A stretch of 64,000 nucleotides of DNA, from NCBI GenBank assembly GCA_025360045.1, contig JANYCY010000074.1, forward strand, positions 62,001 to 126,000, in the 5' to 3' direction. This document shows, piece by piece, positions 50,215 to 58,550 of the stretch (position 1 is its first letter; the number at the start of each line of letters is the position of its first letter). The DNA is from Janthinobacterium sp. Its GTDB lineage: Bacteria > Pseudomonadota > Gammaproteobacteria > Burkholderiales > Chitinibacteraceae. Both the position numbers and the translations under genes were made by a program. The notes under the pieces were generated by a model that ran no database searches, was not told the DNA's origin, and saw only the letters and a list, made by a program, of their open reading frames with translations.

Positions 50215-50627
50215 GTAGGGCGGGTGAAACCCGCCAGATTTTGGCATGAAACACTACGGAAAACGGCGGGTTTCACCTCATAGGCGCTAACCAAAGTCAA
50301 AAGACCTTTTTTATTAGTGCCTTCGGCACGCTGACTTAGGTGCGGGCGTCCCGCAGGACCTTCCTTTCTTGTGCGGCCAAGAAACGAAGCCAAAGAAGGC
50401 CGCCCCTAAAACACGAAATCCCCTCGCTGCGGACAATCGAGGCGGCGTCAATTCAACTCGCTTCGCTCAAACACGAATTGACGACACCCCCGCCCCGCTT
50501 GTTCCTCGCTCGGCGTGTTTTCAGGGGGGTAAAAGCCCTATGCTGAGAGTGCGGTTATTGCGTTTTTTTGCTGTTTGCTAATAAAAAAATAACTTGCTTA
50601 ACACGTATGGGGTTGCACCCGCCCTAC
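50215..50627. repeat. Large duplicated non-coding element, copy 2 (about 413 bp)
   Basis: Same architecture as 31669-32073: outer GTAGGGCGGGTGAAACCCGC and GGTTGCACCCGCCCTAC, inner GTGCCTTCGGCAC, GGTGCGGGCGTCCCGC, AAGAAACGAAGCCAAAGAAG and CGTCAATTCAACTCGCTTCG. It lies between the TDT gene and proQ. No gene is seen. Confidence 0.85.
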
Positions 50628-50680
50628 GATGATTCGATGCTTTTATTATGAGAACACAGCGTTTTATAGAGAGAAGCAAT

Positions 50681-50708
50681 AAAAAAGGCCGCTGATGCGG
50701 CCTTTTTC
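50681..50708. terminator. Terminator after proQ-like gene
   Basis: AAAAAAGGCCGC-TGAT-GCGGCCTTTTT forms a 6-bp GC-rich stem extended by A/T pairs, 18 bases after the stop of the minus-strand ProQ-like gene. Confidence 0.85.
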
Positions 50709-50725
50709 TATGGAGCTAAAGCGAT

Positions 50726-51223
50726 TTACTCTGCTTTACTCTCTGCGTCAGTGATTGCTGGTTCAGTAATCACTTCGCTGGCAGTAGCAACCACTAGCTG
50801 CTCAACCGCTGCTTCTACTGCAACTACATCAGTTGCCACTTCTTCTGCAACTACGGCTGTTGCTGGCTTTTTGCGGTCTTCGATATTTTGTACGAATTTA
50901 GCTGCTGCGGTTTTTTCTTCAAGGGTAACGTCGCCTACTGGCTTACCGTTCAGATCAAAACGCTTACCACCACGGGCTACCGCTTTCAGGTAGCGCACTT
51001 TGCGGCAATGGGCGGCAATCGAGCGATGTACGTGATTGGCACCAAATTGCGGTAGTGCTTTTTCTAGTTCTTTGTGAACACCGATCATTAAAGGCTTGAA
51101 CTGCTTCATCACCGGATAACGCTGATAAAGTAATTCGATAATCATAATTTGCTGTTGACGGGCAGATTTCTCGCCAATGGCAGATTGGAATGCTTGAGCT
51201 AAAGCTGAGTTTTGATCGGTCAT
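50726..51223 (-). CDS. proQ: ProQ/FinO-family RNA chaperone
   Basis: A 165-residue protein from the second ATG at 51223 (the first is at 51226). Residues about 25-115 form the ProQ/FinO RNA-binding domain: LLYQRYPVMKQFKPLMIGVH, then HRSIAAHCRKVRYLKAVARG and KRFDLNGKPVGDV. The C-terminal 50 residues are Ala/Val/Glu-rich low complexity. It binds structured sRNAs and mRNA ends. The abundant hairpin repeats in this genome could be among the RNAs bound; that is speculation. Confidence 0.88.
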   Translation of the reverse strand: MTDQNSALAQAFQSAIGEKSARQQQIMIIELLYQRYPVMKQFKPLMIGVHKELEKALPQFGANHVHRSIAAHCRKVRYLKAVARGGKRFDLNGKPVGDVTLEEKTAAAKFVQNIEDRKKPATAVVAEEVATDVVAVEAAVEQLVVATASEVITEPAITDAESKAE

Positions 51224-51492
51224 CATTAGAAAACTAGGGTAGGTATGAAGGGGTAGCTTACCTTAACTCTGCGTTTGCATATACCGTACTATCGCAAAGT
51301 GTCGTTTATCAGTCGTGTGTAAAACGCAGATCAAGCCTGTAGACTGTACTCATAAACCGTAAAAAATCCTTATTTATGGCCTACAAATGCTGTTTTACCG
51401 CTATTTTTTGCCTTTTAGCCTGAGTTTTGCTGTGTTTTTCAGCAAATAAGGAGCTAGGGCAATATTTGACAGAATACCGCCTCTTGGGTGGA

Positions 51493-52113
51493 TTAGAGCC
51501 GCGTTTTGTGGATTAAAACCATAGTACAGGGCGCTCTACAGGCAATACTGGCCCTATATAGGGGCTCTCTCGCACTCGCCCAGTGCCAAGCTAGCTTGAT
51601 ATGGTCATCAATGATTAGGCTGCTACCGCGAATGACCTGATCCCGAATCCCTGCTTTAAAAGCCGCTTCACGTAGCGTCCAAAGTAGGTAAAACCGCTCT
51701 TGAGATTCTGCTTCTACGGCATTTACCCAGCTGGCTTCATCTTGATGCAGTGCAAATGCGGCCAGCTTGGCGATATTGGCCTTAGGGCGGCAGCTTTCAA
51801 TATCTAGCCCTACTCGTTCAGTATTAACCGTGACCCCCAAGCTATCTCCGCTATGCGAAATACTGGCGTGCAAATGAGCAGCCTTGCTTAAATAGGGGAA
51901 AAACTCGCCTTCTTCAATATCTTCAATTGCGTAATCAAACCCTAAGGCTCGTGTCGCTGCTTGGGCGAGCAGCATGCGGCCAAGAATAAATTGCTGAGCA
52001 CGGGCAGGCGATTGCATCGTCGCCAGCTTGGTTTTGCTACTGGCCGAGAGCGAATCGCTGCTTAGCGAAGGATTAAGCGAGATTTGGGTAAGAAGAACTT
52101 CGGTGTGAAGCAT
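51493..52113 (-). CDS. 4'-phosphopantetheinyl transferase (Sfp-like)
   Basis: A 206-residue protein from the ATG at 52113 (MLHTEVLLTQISLNPSLSSD). Motifs: ISHSGDSLGVTVNTERVGLD followed by IE (Asp and Glu magnesium ligands) and FYLLWTLREAAFKA (W-x-x-K/R-E-A-x-x-K). It attaches the phosphopantetheine arm to carrier proteins of polyketide, peptide or fatty-acid synthases. Stand-alone gene. No biosynthetic cluster is seen in the window. Confidence 0.85.
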   Translation of the reverse strand: MLHTEVLLTQISLNPSLSSDSLSASSKTKLATMQSPARAQQFILGRMLLAQAATRALGFDYAIEDIEEGEFFPYLSKAAHLHASISHSGDSLGVTVNTERVGLDIESCRPKANIAKLAAFALHQDEASWVNAVEAESQERFYLLWTLREAAFKAGIRDQVIRGSSLIIDDHIKLAWHWASAREPLYRASIACRAPCTMVLIHKTRL

Positions 52114-52230
52114 GGGCAAACCAAGGGCAAAGGATGGGGAATGATATACCTTGGTGCGAGTTTGAATTTCTCAAAAAAACGGATAGCGACTTTTTTAAAC
52201 AAATGAAGAATCTGCCGGAGTAATGCTCTC

Positions 52231-52345
52231 GTAGGTTGGGTTAGCGGGGTTATTCGCCTATTTTTGGCGGATAACCCCGCGTAACCCAACGTTTATGGTC
52301 AAAAGAATGTTGGGTTACGCGATAAAGCTGCTAACCCAACCTACG
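52231..52345. repeat. GTAGGTTGGGTTA palindromic element (115 bp)
   Basis: It opens CGTAGGTTGGGTTAGCG and closes CTAACCCAACCTACG, with inner repeats GTTGGGTTACGCG and GCGTAACCCAACG. A shorter relative is at 60357-60415. Confidence 0.75.
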
Positions 52346-52365
52346 ATTTATCTGATGAGATATAA

Positions 52366-53547
52366 CTACCCCGCCTTCCCATCTGCCCTCGGTTTCAAAT
52401 ACACCGGCATAAAGCGGCTGCCCCATAGCAAGAAGGCCAGCAATGCGCCCAAGGCTGCGGCGCAGAGCAGGGTGTTTTGCCAGGGCAGCACTTCGGCCAG
52501 TACACGGGCAATGGCCACTCCGTGCAGCAGGCAATAGAGCGTCCAGGCAAGGCGGCTGAGGATGAGTGGCAGGCCTGCGTGGCCCAGACTCACCCTTGTG
52601 GCAAAGCCCAGTAGCATCGTGCCAAAAAAGCCGATGCTGATGGCGTGTAGCGGAGCAAATCCCAGAATGGCCGAACCAGCTAGCATGGCCGCATCTTGTA
52701 CGGTGTAAAGCAGCATCGCGACCGCCGCCCAAGCAAAGGCGAGATGCAGCATAGCTAAGAGCCGGTTTTGGAGTGAGGCAAATAGGCGCCAGTGGTAGCT
52801 GGTATAAAGCAGCAGCCCAGCAAACAGGGCATCAACAGGGAGGCTGTTGAAATGCGCCAGCTTTAAGGCCCCATGGCCCCAAGACAAGGCAATCATGGCG
52901 TTTAACAGCCATAGCGGCCGCCATGCGCTGTAGTTTGGGATGGCGTTGGAAGAGAAAAACGGCAGCATTCTATGGCTAACAGTTAAATACACCGGCAGTA
53001 AAAATCCCCATAAGCCGATTTCTATCATGCTCAGCCAGCCTGTCGTTGCACCCAACACGGCCCAATACAGGGCCAGCGTCTGCCCTATCCAGCCCATGGC
53101 AAAGGCAAGTGCAATACGAATGGCGTGGCCACGATCTGGGGCGCTACTGGCCTGTACTCGGCCGAGCCAGACAAGGCAGGCCGCTCCCCAGCTGATCCAA
53201 TGTAGAGTAATGCCGAGGCTAAGCAGTGGCTGCCAAAATAGCGCGGCAATCAAGAGGGCGCTGCCTATGGCATAGCTGATAAAAATCGGCACATAAAGCT
53301 TGGCTGAAGGGCTGTCCACGCCCAGCCATTTAGGCCCCGCCGTGTAGATAAAGCCCAGCATAAATAGCGGGAAAAATCCATATAGCATCAGATAGCCGTG
53401 CAAAAACATCGGCGCAATGCTGCTGGGCATGCTGCTGCCGCTGGCCCTAAGCAGCATTTCGCTAGCCCACCAAGCAAGGCTTGCGATTAGTAATAAAGTG
53501 CCGCAAAAAAAACCAATACGGTGAGGGGCGCTGAGAAAGGTTTTCAT
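52366..53547 (-). CDS. nnrS: NnrS-family protein
   Basis: A 393-residue membrane protein with about twelve helices. APHRIGFFCGTLLLIASLAW, PMFLHGYLMLYGFFPLFMLG, and GAIISIGFFGTMLLGFATRVS-like AISIGFFGTMLLGFATRVSL are typical of NnrS, a haem/copper protein linked to nitric oxide stress. It overlaps the hemerythrin-like gene by 4 nt (53544-53547), so they are co-translated. Confidence 0.9.
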   Translation of the reverse strand: MKTFLSAPHRIGFFCGTLLLIASLAWWASEMLLRASGSSMPSSIAPMFLHGYLMLYGFFPLFMLGFIYTAGPKWLGVDSPSAKLYVPIFISYAIGSALLIAALFWQPLLSLGITLHWISWGAACLVWLGRVQASSAPDRGHAIRIALAFAMGWIGQTLALYWAVLGATTGWLSMIEIGLWGFLLPVYLTVSHRMLPFFSSNAIPNYSAWRPLWLLNAMIALSWGHGALKLAHFNSLPVDALFAGLLLYTSYHWRLFASLQNRLLAMLHLAFAWAAVAMLLYTVQDAAMLAGSAILGFAPLHAISIGFFGTMLLGFATRVSLGHAGLPLILSRLAWTLYCLLHGVAIARVLAEVLPWQNTLLCAAALGALLAFLLWGSRFMPVYLKPRADGKAG

Positions 53548-54077
53548 AAGGTTTTATCACTGCTTTGGGTGCGTCGATCAGCCATGTTCTGCCCCATTGC
53601 CGCTAGCGTAGGGGCATCAAGCAGCAATTCGGCGCTTGGGTAAATACAGGCTTCTTCCAGATCGGCGTGATCGGTGTAGCGCTTGGCAAATTCGCTTGCC
53701 AAAGGCAGTGGCAGCTTGCCATCTTGCCCTGCAGCTAGCGGAATTAAATAGCTGCGGATATCTTGCCAGAGCAGGCCAAGCATTTCGTGCTCGGCGCTGG
53801 TTGATGCAATGATGGCTTGCAGCTCCTCATCGCCGTATTGACTAAGCAGCGGAAATACGTCGAGATCTTCATCGTCGTGGTGTAGTGGGGCTGCCACGTC
53901 GAAATAGCGCAAGATGCCTGTGGCAGCATCTTGTGCCTTGGCATCTACACCTTCTTTAATCAGGTGTTGAGCCAGCTTGAGCGTTAATGCCGCATATTGC
54001 CGCACCCTGTCGTGACAGGCGATCAGCATGGCGATAGGTGTTTCAAAGGTGACCGTTTCGGCAGAAAACAATGACAT
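53544..54077 (-). CDS. Hemerythrin-domain protein
   Basis: A 177-residue protein with the di-iron hemerythrin fold: early His (ACHDRVRQYAALTL), APLHHDDEDLDVFPLL, STSAEHEMLGLLW, and RYTDHADLEEACIYPSAE with the H-x3-E/D ligands. Such proteins sense or handle O2 or NO, often with NnrS. First gene of the operon; a Dnr/FNR-like box lies upstream. Confidence 0.9.
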   Translation of the reverse strand: MSLFSAETVTFETPIAMLIACHDRVRQYAALTLKLAQHLIKEGVDAKAQDAATGILRYFDVAAPLHHDDEDLDVFPLLSQYGDEELQAIIASTSAEHEMLGLLWQDIRSYLIPLAAGQDGKLPLPLASEFAKRYTDHADLEEACIYPSAELLLDAPTLAAMGQNMADRRTQSSDKTL

Positions 54078-54112
54078 GATGCTCTCCTAATAATTCCCGA
54101 CTAACACGTCGG

Positions 54113-54153
54113 ATTTTACGCAGAAAGACAGTTGCATATTTGACTTAGGGCAA
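54113..54153 (-). promoter_or_regulatory. FNR/Dnr-like box and -10 for hemerythrin-nnrS operon
   Basis: The minus strand reads TTGCCCTAAGTCAA (54140-54153), a 7-of-10 match to TTGAT-N4-ATCAA. It is followed after 21 bases by TAAAAT (54113-54118). The spacing suits class II activation near -41. NO-responsive control fits the operon content but is inferred. Confidence 0.45.
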
Positions 54154-54172
54154 TGTTTACCTTTTCCCATTT

Positions 54173-54241
54173 GTAGGGCGGGAGAAACCCGCCATTTTTG
54201 GCATGAAAAGCTATGAAATCGGCGGGTTTCACCCGCCCTAC
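54173..54241. repeat. GTAGGGCGGGAG palindromic element
   Basis: GTAGGGCGGGAGAAACCCGC and GCGGGTTTCACCCGCCCTAC form a hairpin in the spacer between parE and the hemerythrin gene. Confidence 0.8.
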
Positions 54242-54260
54242 AGAGTTTTGAGGTGTTCAT

Positions 54261-54287
54261 AAAAAATGGGCCGAATCAATCGGCCCA
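54261..54287 (-). terminator. Terminator of parE
   Basis: TGGGCCGA (54267-54274) pairs with TCGGCCCA (54280-54287). On the minus strand TTTTTT follows. It lies 22 bases beyond the parE stop codon. Confidence 0.85.
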
Positions 54288-54308
54288 TGGTTTTTTACGC
54301 GAGGTAGC

Positions 54309-56285
54309 TTAAATATCTGCCTCAGCCTCATTGCCCCTTGCTTCCAGCCACGCTTTACGGCTGCTGGCTTCGGATTTGCCCATTAGCATATGCATCAGCT
54401 CACGAGTATTCAGCGCCACATCGTCGTTAATGCCAACGCGCAGCATGCGGCGGGTGTCTGGATTCATGGTGGTGTCGAATAATTGCTCGGCATTCATTTC
54501 CCCCAGACCCTTGAAACGGCTGATGCTCCAAGCATTTTCGCGGATTTTTTCTACACGTAGCTTATCCAAAATCGCGGTTAATTCGCCTTCATCCAGCGCA
54601 TAGAATTTACGCGGAGGCTTCGCTTTACCGCTGCCTGCTACGTCTACACGGTAGAGTGGTGGTTGTGCCACATACACATGCCCTTGGGCAATTAGCTGCG
54701 GGAAATGGCGGTAAAACAGCGTGAGTAGCAGCACTTGAATATGGCTACCATCCACGTCCGCATCCGACATGATGATCACTTTACCGTAGCGCAGGCCAGA
54801 CAAATCAACCTTGTTATCACTTAAGGTATGCGCATCAACGCCAATCGCCACGGCCATATCGTGTACTTCATTATTGGCAAAAATCTGATCGCGATCAACT
54901 TCCCAAGTGTTCAGCACCTTGCCGCGTAGTGGCAGAATCGCTTGAAAATCCTTATCGCGGCCTTGCTTGGCCGAGCCGCCCGCTGAATCACCTTCGACTA
55001 AAAATAACTCGCAGCGCTCGGTTTCATCCGATGCGCAATCGGTTAGCTTACCGGGCAAGACGGCCACGCCGGAAGATTTTTTCTTTTCTACTTTTTGCGA
55101 GTTCTTTTGCCGTGCTTGCGCCGCGCGGATGCACAACTCGGCTAGCTTTTTAGCTAGATCAACGTGTTGATTCAGCCAAATTTCAAACGGCGAGCGCACT
55201 ACGGTAGAGACCAGCTTTAAGCCATCACGGCTGGTCAGCTTGTCCTTGGTTTGGCCTTGGAATTGCGGGTCCAAAATCTTGGCCGATAGCACAAAAGAGC
55301 AGCGGCCAAATAAGTCTTCCGGCAGCACTTTCACGCCCTTAGGCAGCAGGCTGTGGAATTCGATAAAGGTTTTAACCGCTTGAAACACCCCGTCGCGCAG
55401 GCCCGATTCGTGCGTGCCACCGACTGGTGTGGTGATCAAGTTCACATAGGACTCACGATTAACTGGGCCGTCTTCGGTCCAAGTCAGCGCCCAAGCGCAG
55501 CCTTCACCGAGTGAGAAAGTATCGTCCACCTGCTCGATATACTTCTCGCCTTCAAATATCGGGATCAGCTGGGTATAGCCGGCTACTTTCTCAGATAAGT
55601 AGCCGGTTAGGCCATCTGGATAGCACCAGCTTTTATTGATTAATTCGCCATTGGCCTGCTCAATCGCCAGGTTCACCACCAGCCCTGGCAAGAGCACCGC
55701 TTTGGATTTGAGTTGATGTTCCAGATCGGCCAGCGGGATATTAGGCGAATCAAAATACTTAGGATCAGGCTCTACATACACGCTGGTGCCGCTGTCTTTT
55801 TTGGCACAAGTGCCCAGCACCACTAGGGGCTCGATTACGTCCCCTGAGCCAAACACAAGCCGATGTTGCTGACCTTCGCGTTTTACTTCAACTTCTAAAC
55901 GCGTAGATAAGGCATTGGTGACTGAAACGCCCACGCCATGCAAACCGCCGGAAAACGCGTAAGCGCCGCCGTCTTTTTTATCAAACTTACCGCCAGCATG
56001 CAGCTGGGTAAATACGACCTGTACCGTTGGCACGCCTTCTTCGGGGTGCAGCCCTACCGGAATACCTCGGCCATTATCGCTGACGCGCACGCTTTGATTG
56101 CGGTACAGCACCACGTCGATCTGGGTGGCATAGCCGCCTAGGGCCTCATCGGCGGCGTTGTCGATCACCTCTTGGCAAATATGCAGCGGGTTATCGGTGC
56201 GGGTGTACATCCCGGGACGGTGCCGGACAGGATCAAGGCCTTTTAAGACCTTAACGGAAGATTCGTCGTATTTAGGAGTTGCCAT
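54309..56285 (-). CDS. parE: DNA topoisomerase IV subunit B
   Basis: A 658-residue protein. GHKL ATPase: ICQEVIDNAADEALGG, VSDNGRGIPVG, and GGLHGVGVSVTNALS. TOPRIM: ELFLVEGDSAGGSAKQGRDK and DADVDGSHIQVLLLTLFYRH. C-terminal end SRFKGLGEMNAEQLFDTTM. Partner of ParC in decatenating chromosomes. It starts at the ATG inside a parS-like palindrome (56285-56300). No gyrB-type insert. Confidence 0.95.
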   Translation of the reverse strand: MATPKYDESSVKVLKGLDPVRHRPGMYTRTDNPLHICQEVIDNAADEALGGYATQIDVVLYRNQSVRVSDNGRGIPVGLHPEEGVPTVQVVFTQLHAGGKFDKKDGGAYAFSGGLHGVGVSVTNALSTRLEVEVKREGQQHRLVFGSGDVIEPLVVLGTCAKKDSGTSVYVEPDPKYFDSPNIPLADLEHQLKSKAVLLPGLVVNLAIEQANGELINKSWCYPDGLTGYLSEKVAGYTQLIPIFEGEKYIEQVDDTFSLGEGCAWALTWTEDGPVNRESYVNLITTPVGGTHESGLRDGVFQAVKTFIEFHSLLPKGVKVLPEDLFGRCSFVLSAKILDPQFQGQTKDKLTSRDGLKLVSTVVRSPFEIWLNQHVDLAKKLAELCIRAAQARQKNSQKVEKKKSSGVAVLPGKLTDCASDETERCELFLVEGDSAGGSAKQGRDKDFQAILPLRGKVLNTWEVDRDQIFANNEVHDMAVAIGVDAHTLSDNKVDLSGLRYGKVIIMSDADVDGSHIQVLLLTLFYRHFPQLIAQGHVYVAQPPLYRVDVAGSGKAKPPRKFYALDEGELTAILDKLRVEKIRENAWSISRFKGLGEMNAEQLFDTTMNPDTRRMLRVGINDDVALNTRELMHMLMGKSEASSRKAWLEARGNEAEADI

Positions 56286-56300
56286 GTTTCACGTGAAACC
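56285..56300. promoter_or_regulatory. parS-like site at the parE start
   Basis: TGTTTCACGTGAAACC matches the parS consensus at 15 of 16 positions. Its first base is part of the parE start codon. Confidence 0.75.
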
Positions 56301-56433
56301 GATTACTAAAGTTGACGCGAGTCTAGCAAGCTGAGACAAATATAACTACCACAAGGCCACATAAATAAAACCTGTAGGCACCGAGTTAGCCTTGCCATGT
56401 GGCCGTTGGTGCTTGTCATAAACACTCAAAAAT

Positions 56434-56586
56434 CGTCATTTCCGAGGGGGTGTCGGGAATCTAGTGGCGCTGCTAGAGCCCCGATAAAAGCACTCGGGGT
56501 GACGATTTGGGATTTATAGGGTGTGCAAGTCGGTTTTCTTGCGCACCGCTTTCGGTGCGTAACGCCTACGGCGTTTTGCACCCTAT
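56434..56586. repeat. Two intergenic palindromes upstream of parE
   Basis: CGTCATTTCCGAG...CTCGGGGTGACG (56434-56504) and ATAGGGTGTGCAAGTCGG...TTTTGCACCCTAT (56516-56586). They are followed directly by the 156-bp MITE-like copy and a CTCTGTG fragment (56755-56797). No gene is seen in 56301-56824. Confidence 0.7.
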
Positions 56587-56742
56587 GGACATGGCTCCAA
56601 ATAACGTCCCTGTGGCCTCATCAACGCAAACCCGTCATCCCCGAATGATTTTGTCGGGGATCCAGCAGCGCAGCTGGATTCCCGCCAAAGACACGCGGGA
56701 ATGACGATATTTCGTAGCGGGAAATTAATAAGAGCCAAGTCC
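56587..56742. repeat. MITE-like element, copy 2 (156 bp)
   Basis: Ends GGACATGGCTCC and AGAGCCAAGTCC are imperfect inverted repeats. The interior CGTCATCCCCG, GCTGGATTCCCGCCAAAG and GCGGGAATGACG matches 39388-39542. Confidence 0.65.
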
Positions 56743-56824
56743 TTACTATATTTTTCTCCGTGTGCTCTGTGTTCTTAGCGTCCTCTGTGTCTACAGAACT
56801 TTTTAAACCAGCTCCGTGTATGAA

Positions 56825-58321
56825 TCACCCGCCCAAGCCCCGCCGATATTGAATTGCCTCGGCAATATGCGCCGTGGTGATGGCTTCGTCCCCTGCTAGA
56901 TCGGCAATGGTTCTGGCTACTTTTAATACGCGGTGGGTGGCGCGGGCTGAGAGCGATAGCTTTTGGATGGCTGTTTGTAGCAGGCCGCGTGCTTCATCGC
57001 TGAGTGGGCAGTGCTGCTCAAGCAGCTTGCCATTCAAGCGAGCATTGGGCGTATTTTGCCGTTTTGCTTGCCTTAAATGGGCGGCTGCTACGCGTTTTCT
57101 AACGATGGTCGATGTCTCGCCAGTGGCTGCGGCAAGTAGAGTGCTTTCTGGTAATAATGGCACTTCGATCACTAAATCGATTCGATCCATAAAGGGGCCG
57201 GAGAGTTTGCCTCGGTAGCGGGCGACTTGATCGGGTGTGCAGCGGCAGGCTTTTTTAGGGTGGCCCAAAAAGCCGCAGGGGCAAGGATTCATCGCGGCGA
57301 TCAGTTGAAAATCGGCAGGGAAAACCGTTGAGTGGGCGGCGCGGGCAATGTGGATTTTTTGGCTTTCTAGTGGCTCACGCAAGACTTCCAAAACCTTTCG
57401 ATCAAATTCAGGTAATTCGTCTAAAAACAACACTCCGTGATGCGCCAAAGAAATTTCACCCGGCTGAGGTACACTTCCCCCGCCCACCAGTGCCACGGCA
57501 GATGCGGTGTGATGAGGGGATCTGTAAGCGCGCACGCCAAAGCGGCTGGCGTCTAGGCGTTCTCTGCCTAAGGATTGAATTCTGGCGGCTTCTAGCGCCT
57601 CTAGCTCGCTCATATCGGGCAGTAAGCTGGGTAAACGCTGCGCCAGCATGGATTTCCCTGTGCCCGGTGGGCCAATCAGCAGCAGGCTGTGCCTGCCTGC
57701 TGCGGCAATTTCTAAGGCGCGTTTGGCTTGTTGCTGGCCTTTTACTTCGCTTAAATCAAGCATCGCTGGTGGGGCGTTGATGGTGATGGGGAGCGCGATA
57801 GGTAGTTGATCGCTGCCAAGTAAATGTCGGCAAACTTGCATCAGGTGATTCGCTGAAAGCACGCTGGCGCTGCTGAGTAAGGCGGCTTCTGCAGCACTAT
57901 CGGCTGGCAAAATCAGCGTTCTACCCACGATCTGTGCAGCCCAAGCCATACCTAGTGCACCACGAATAGAGCGTAATTCACCCGATAGCCCTAATTCACC
58001 TGCGAACTCAAAATCATTCAGTTGCTCTAAAGGAAGTTGACCGCTAGCTGCCAGAATACCGACGGCAATTGGTAAGTCAAATAAGCCAGATGATTTGGGT
58101 AAGTCAGCAGGAGCAAGGTTTACAGTAATCCGCCGATTGGGGAATTCAAAGCCACACACGGCCAAGGCGGCGCGAACGCGTTCTCGGCTTTCTTTAACTT
58201 CTAAATCGGGCAAGCCGACTAAATTAAAGGCGGGCAAGCCATTAGCCAGATGGATTTCTACCAAGACGGCACTCGCTTCAATCCCGATCATGGCGCGGCT
58301 ATGAATAATGGCGAGTGACAT
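56825..58321 (-). CDS. comM: YifB/ComM-family Mg-chelatase-like AAA ATPase
   Basis: A 498-residue protein. The N-terminal domain, MSLAIIHSRAMIGIEASAVL then NGLPAFNLVGLPDLEVKESR, is the ComM/YifB signature. Walker A LLLIGPPGTGKSMLAQRLPS and Walker B VLFLDELPEF follow. MNPCPCGFLGHPKKACRCTP supplies zinc cysteines. ComM is a hexameric helicase helping branch migration in natural transformation. This suggests, but does not prove, competence of the host. Confidence 0.93.
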   Translation of the reverse strand: MSLAIIHSRAMIGIEASAVLVEIHLANGLPAFNLVGLPDLEVKESRERVRAALAVCGFEFPNRRITVNLAPADLPKSSGLFDLPIAVGILAASGQLPLEQLNDFEFAGELGLSGELRSIRGALGMAWAAQIVGRTLILPADSAAEAALLSSASVLSANHLMQVCRHLLGSDQLPIALPITINAPPAMLDLSEVKGQQQAKRALEIAAAGRHSLLLIGPPGTGKSMLAQRLPSLLPDMSELEALEAARIQSLGRERLDASRFGVRAYRSPHHTASAVALVGGGSVPQPGEISLAHHGVLFLDELPEFDRKVLEVLREPLESQKIHIARAAHSTVFPADFQLIAAMNPCPCGFLGHPKKACRCTPDQVARYRGKLSGPFMDRIDLVIEVPLLPESTLLAAATGETSTIVRKRVAAAHLRQAKRQNTPNARLNGKLLEQHCPLSDEARGLLQTAIQKLSLSARATHRVLKVARTIADLAGDEAITTAHIAEAIQYRRGLGG

Positions 58322-58432
58322 TCAGCAAGCTCAGAGTGTGATTTTTATAGTGTAGGTCGCAAATGGATAAGCCGTCAGACCTGATGGATTTCCAGCGACA
58401 CATACCATTTAAACCAAGGGCATTTAGGCCAT

Positions 58433-58488
58433 GTAGGGCGGGTGAAACCCGCGTATTTTTCCGCATCGCTCGCGGGGTCCCGCCCTAA
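58433..58488. repeat. GTAGGGCGGGTG palindromic element
   Basis: GTAGGGCGGGTGAAACCCGC at the left and GGGGTCCCGCCCTA at the right. A third arm, GGTGAAACCTGCCG, lies at 58520-58535. Confidence 0.7.
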
Positions 58489-58550
58489 GAAAAACATTTC
58501 GCTTAAGTTGATAGGATTGGGGTGAAACCTGCCGTTTTTCTAATAAATGG

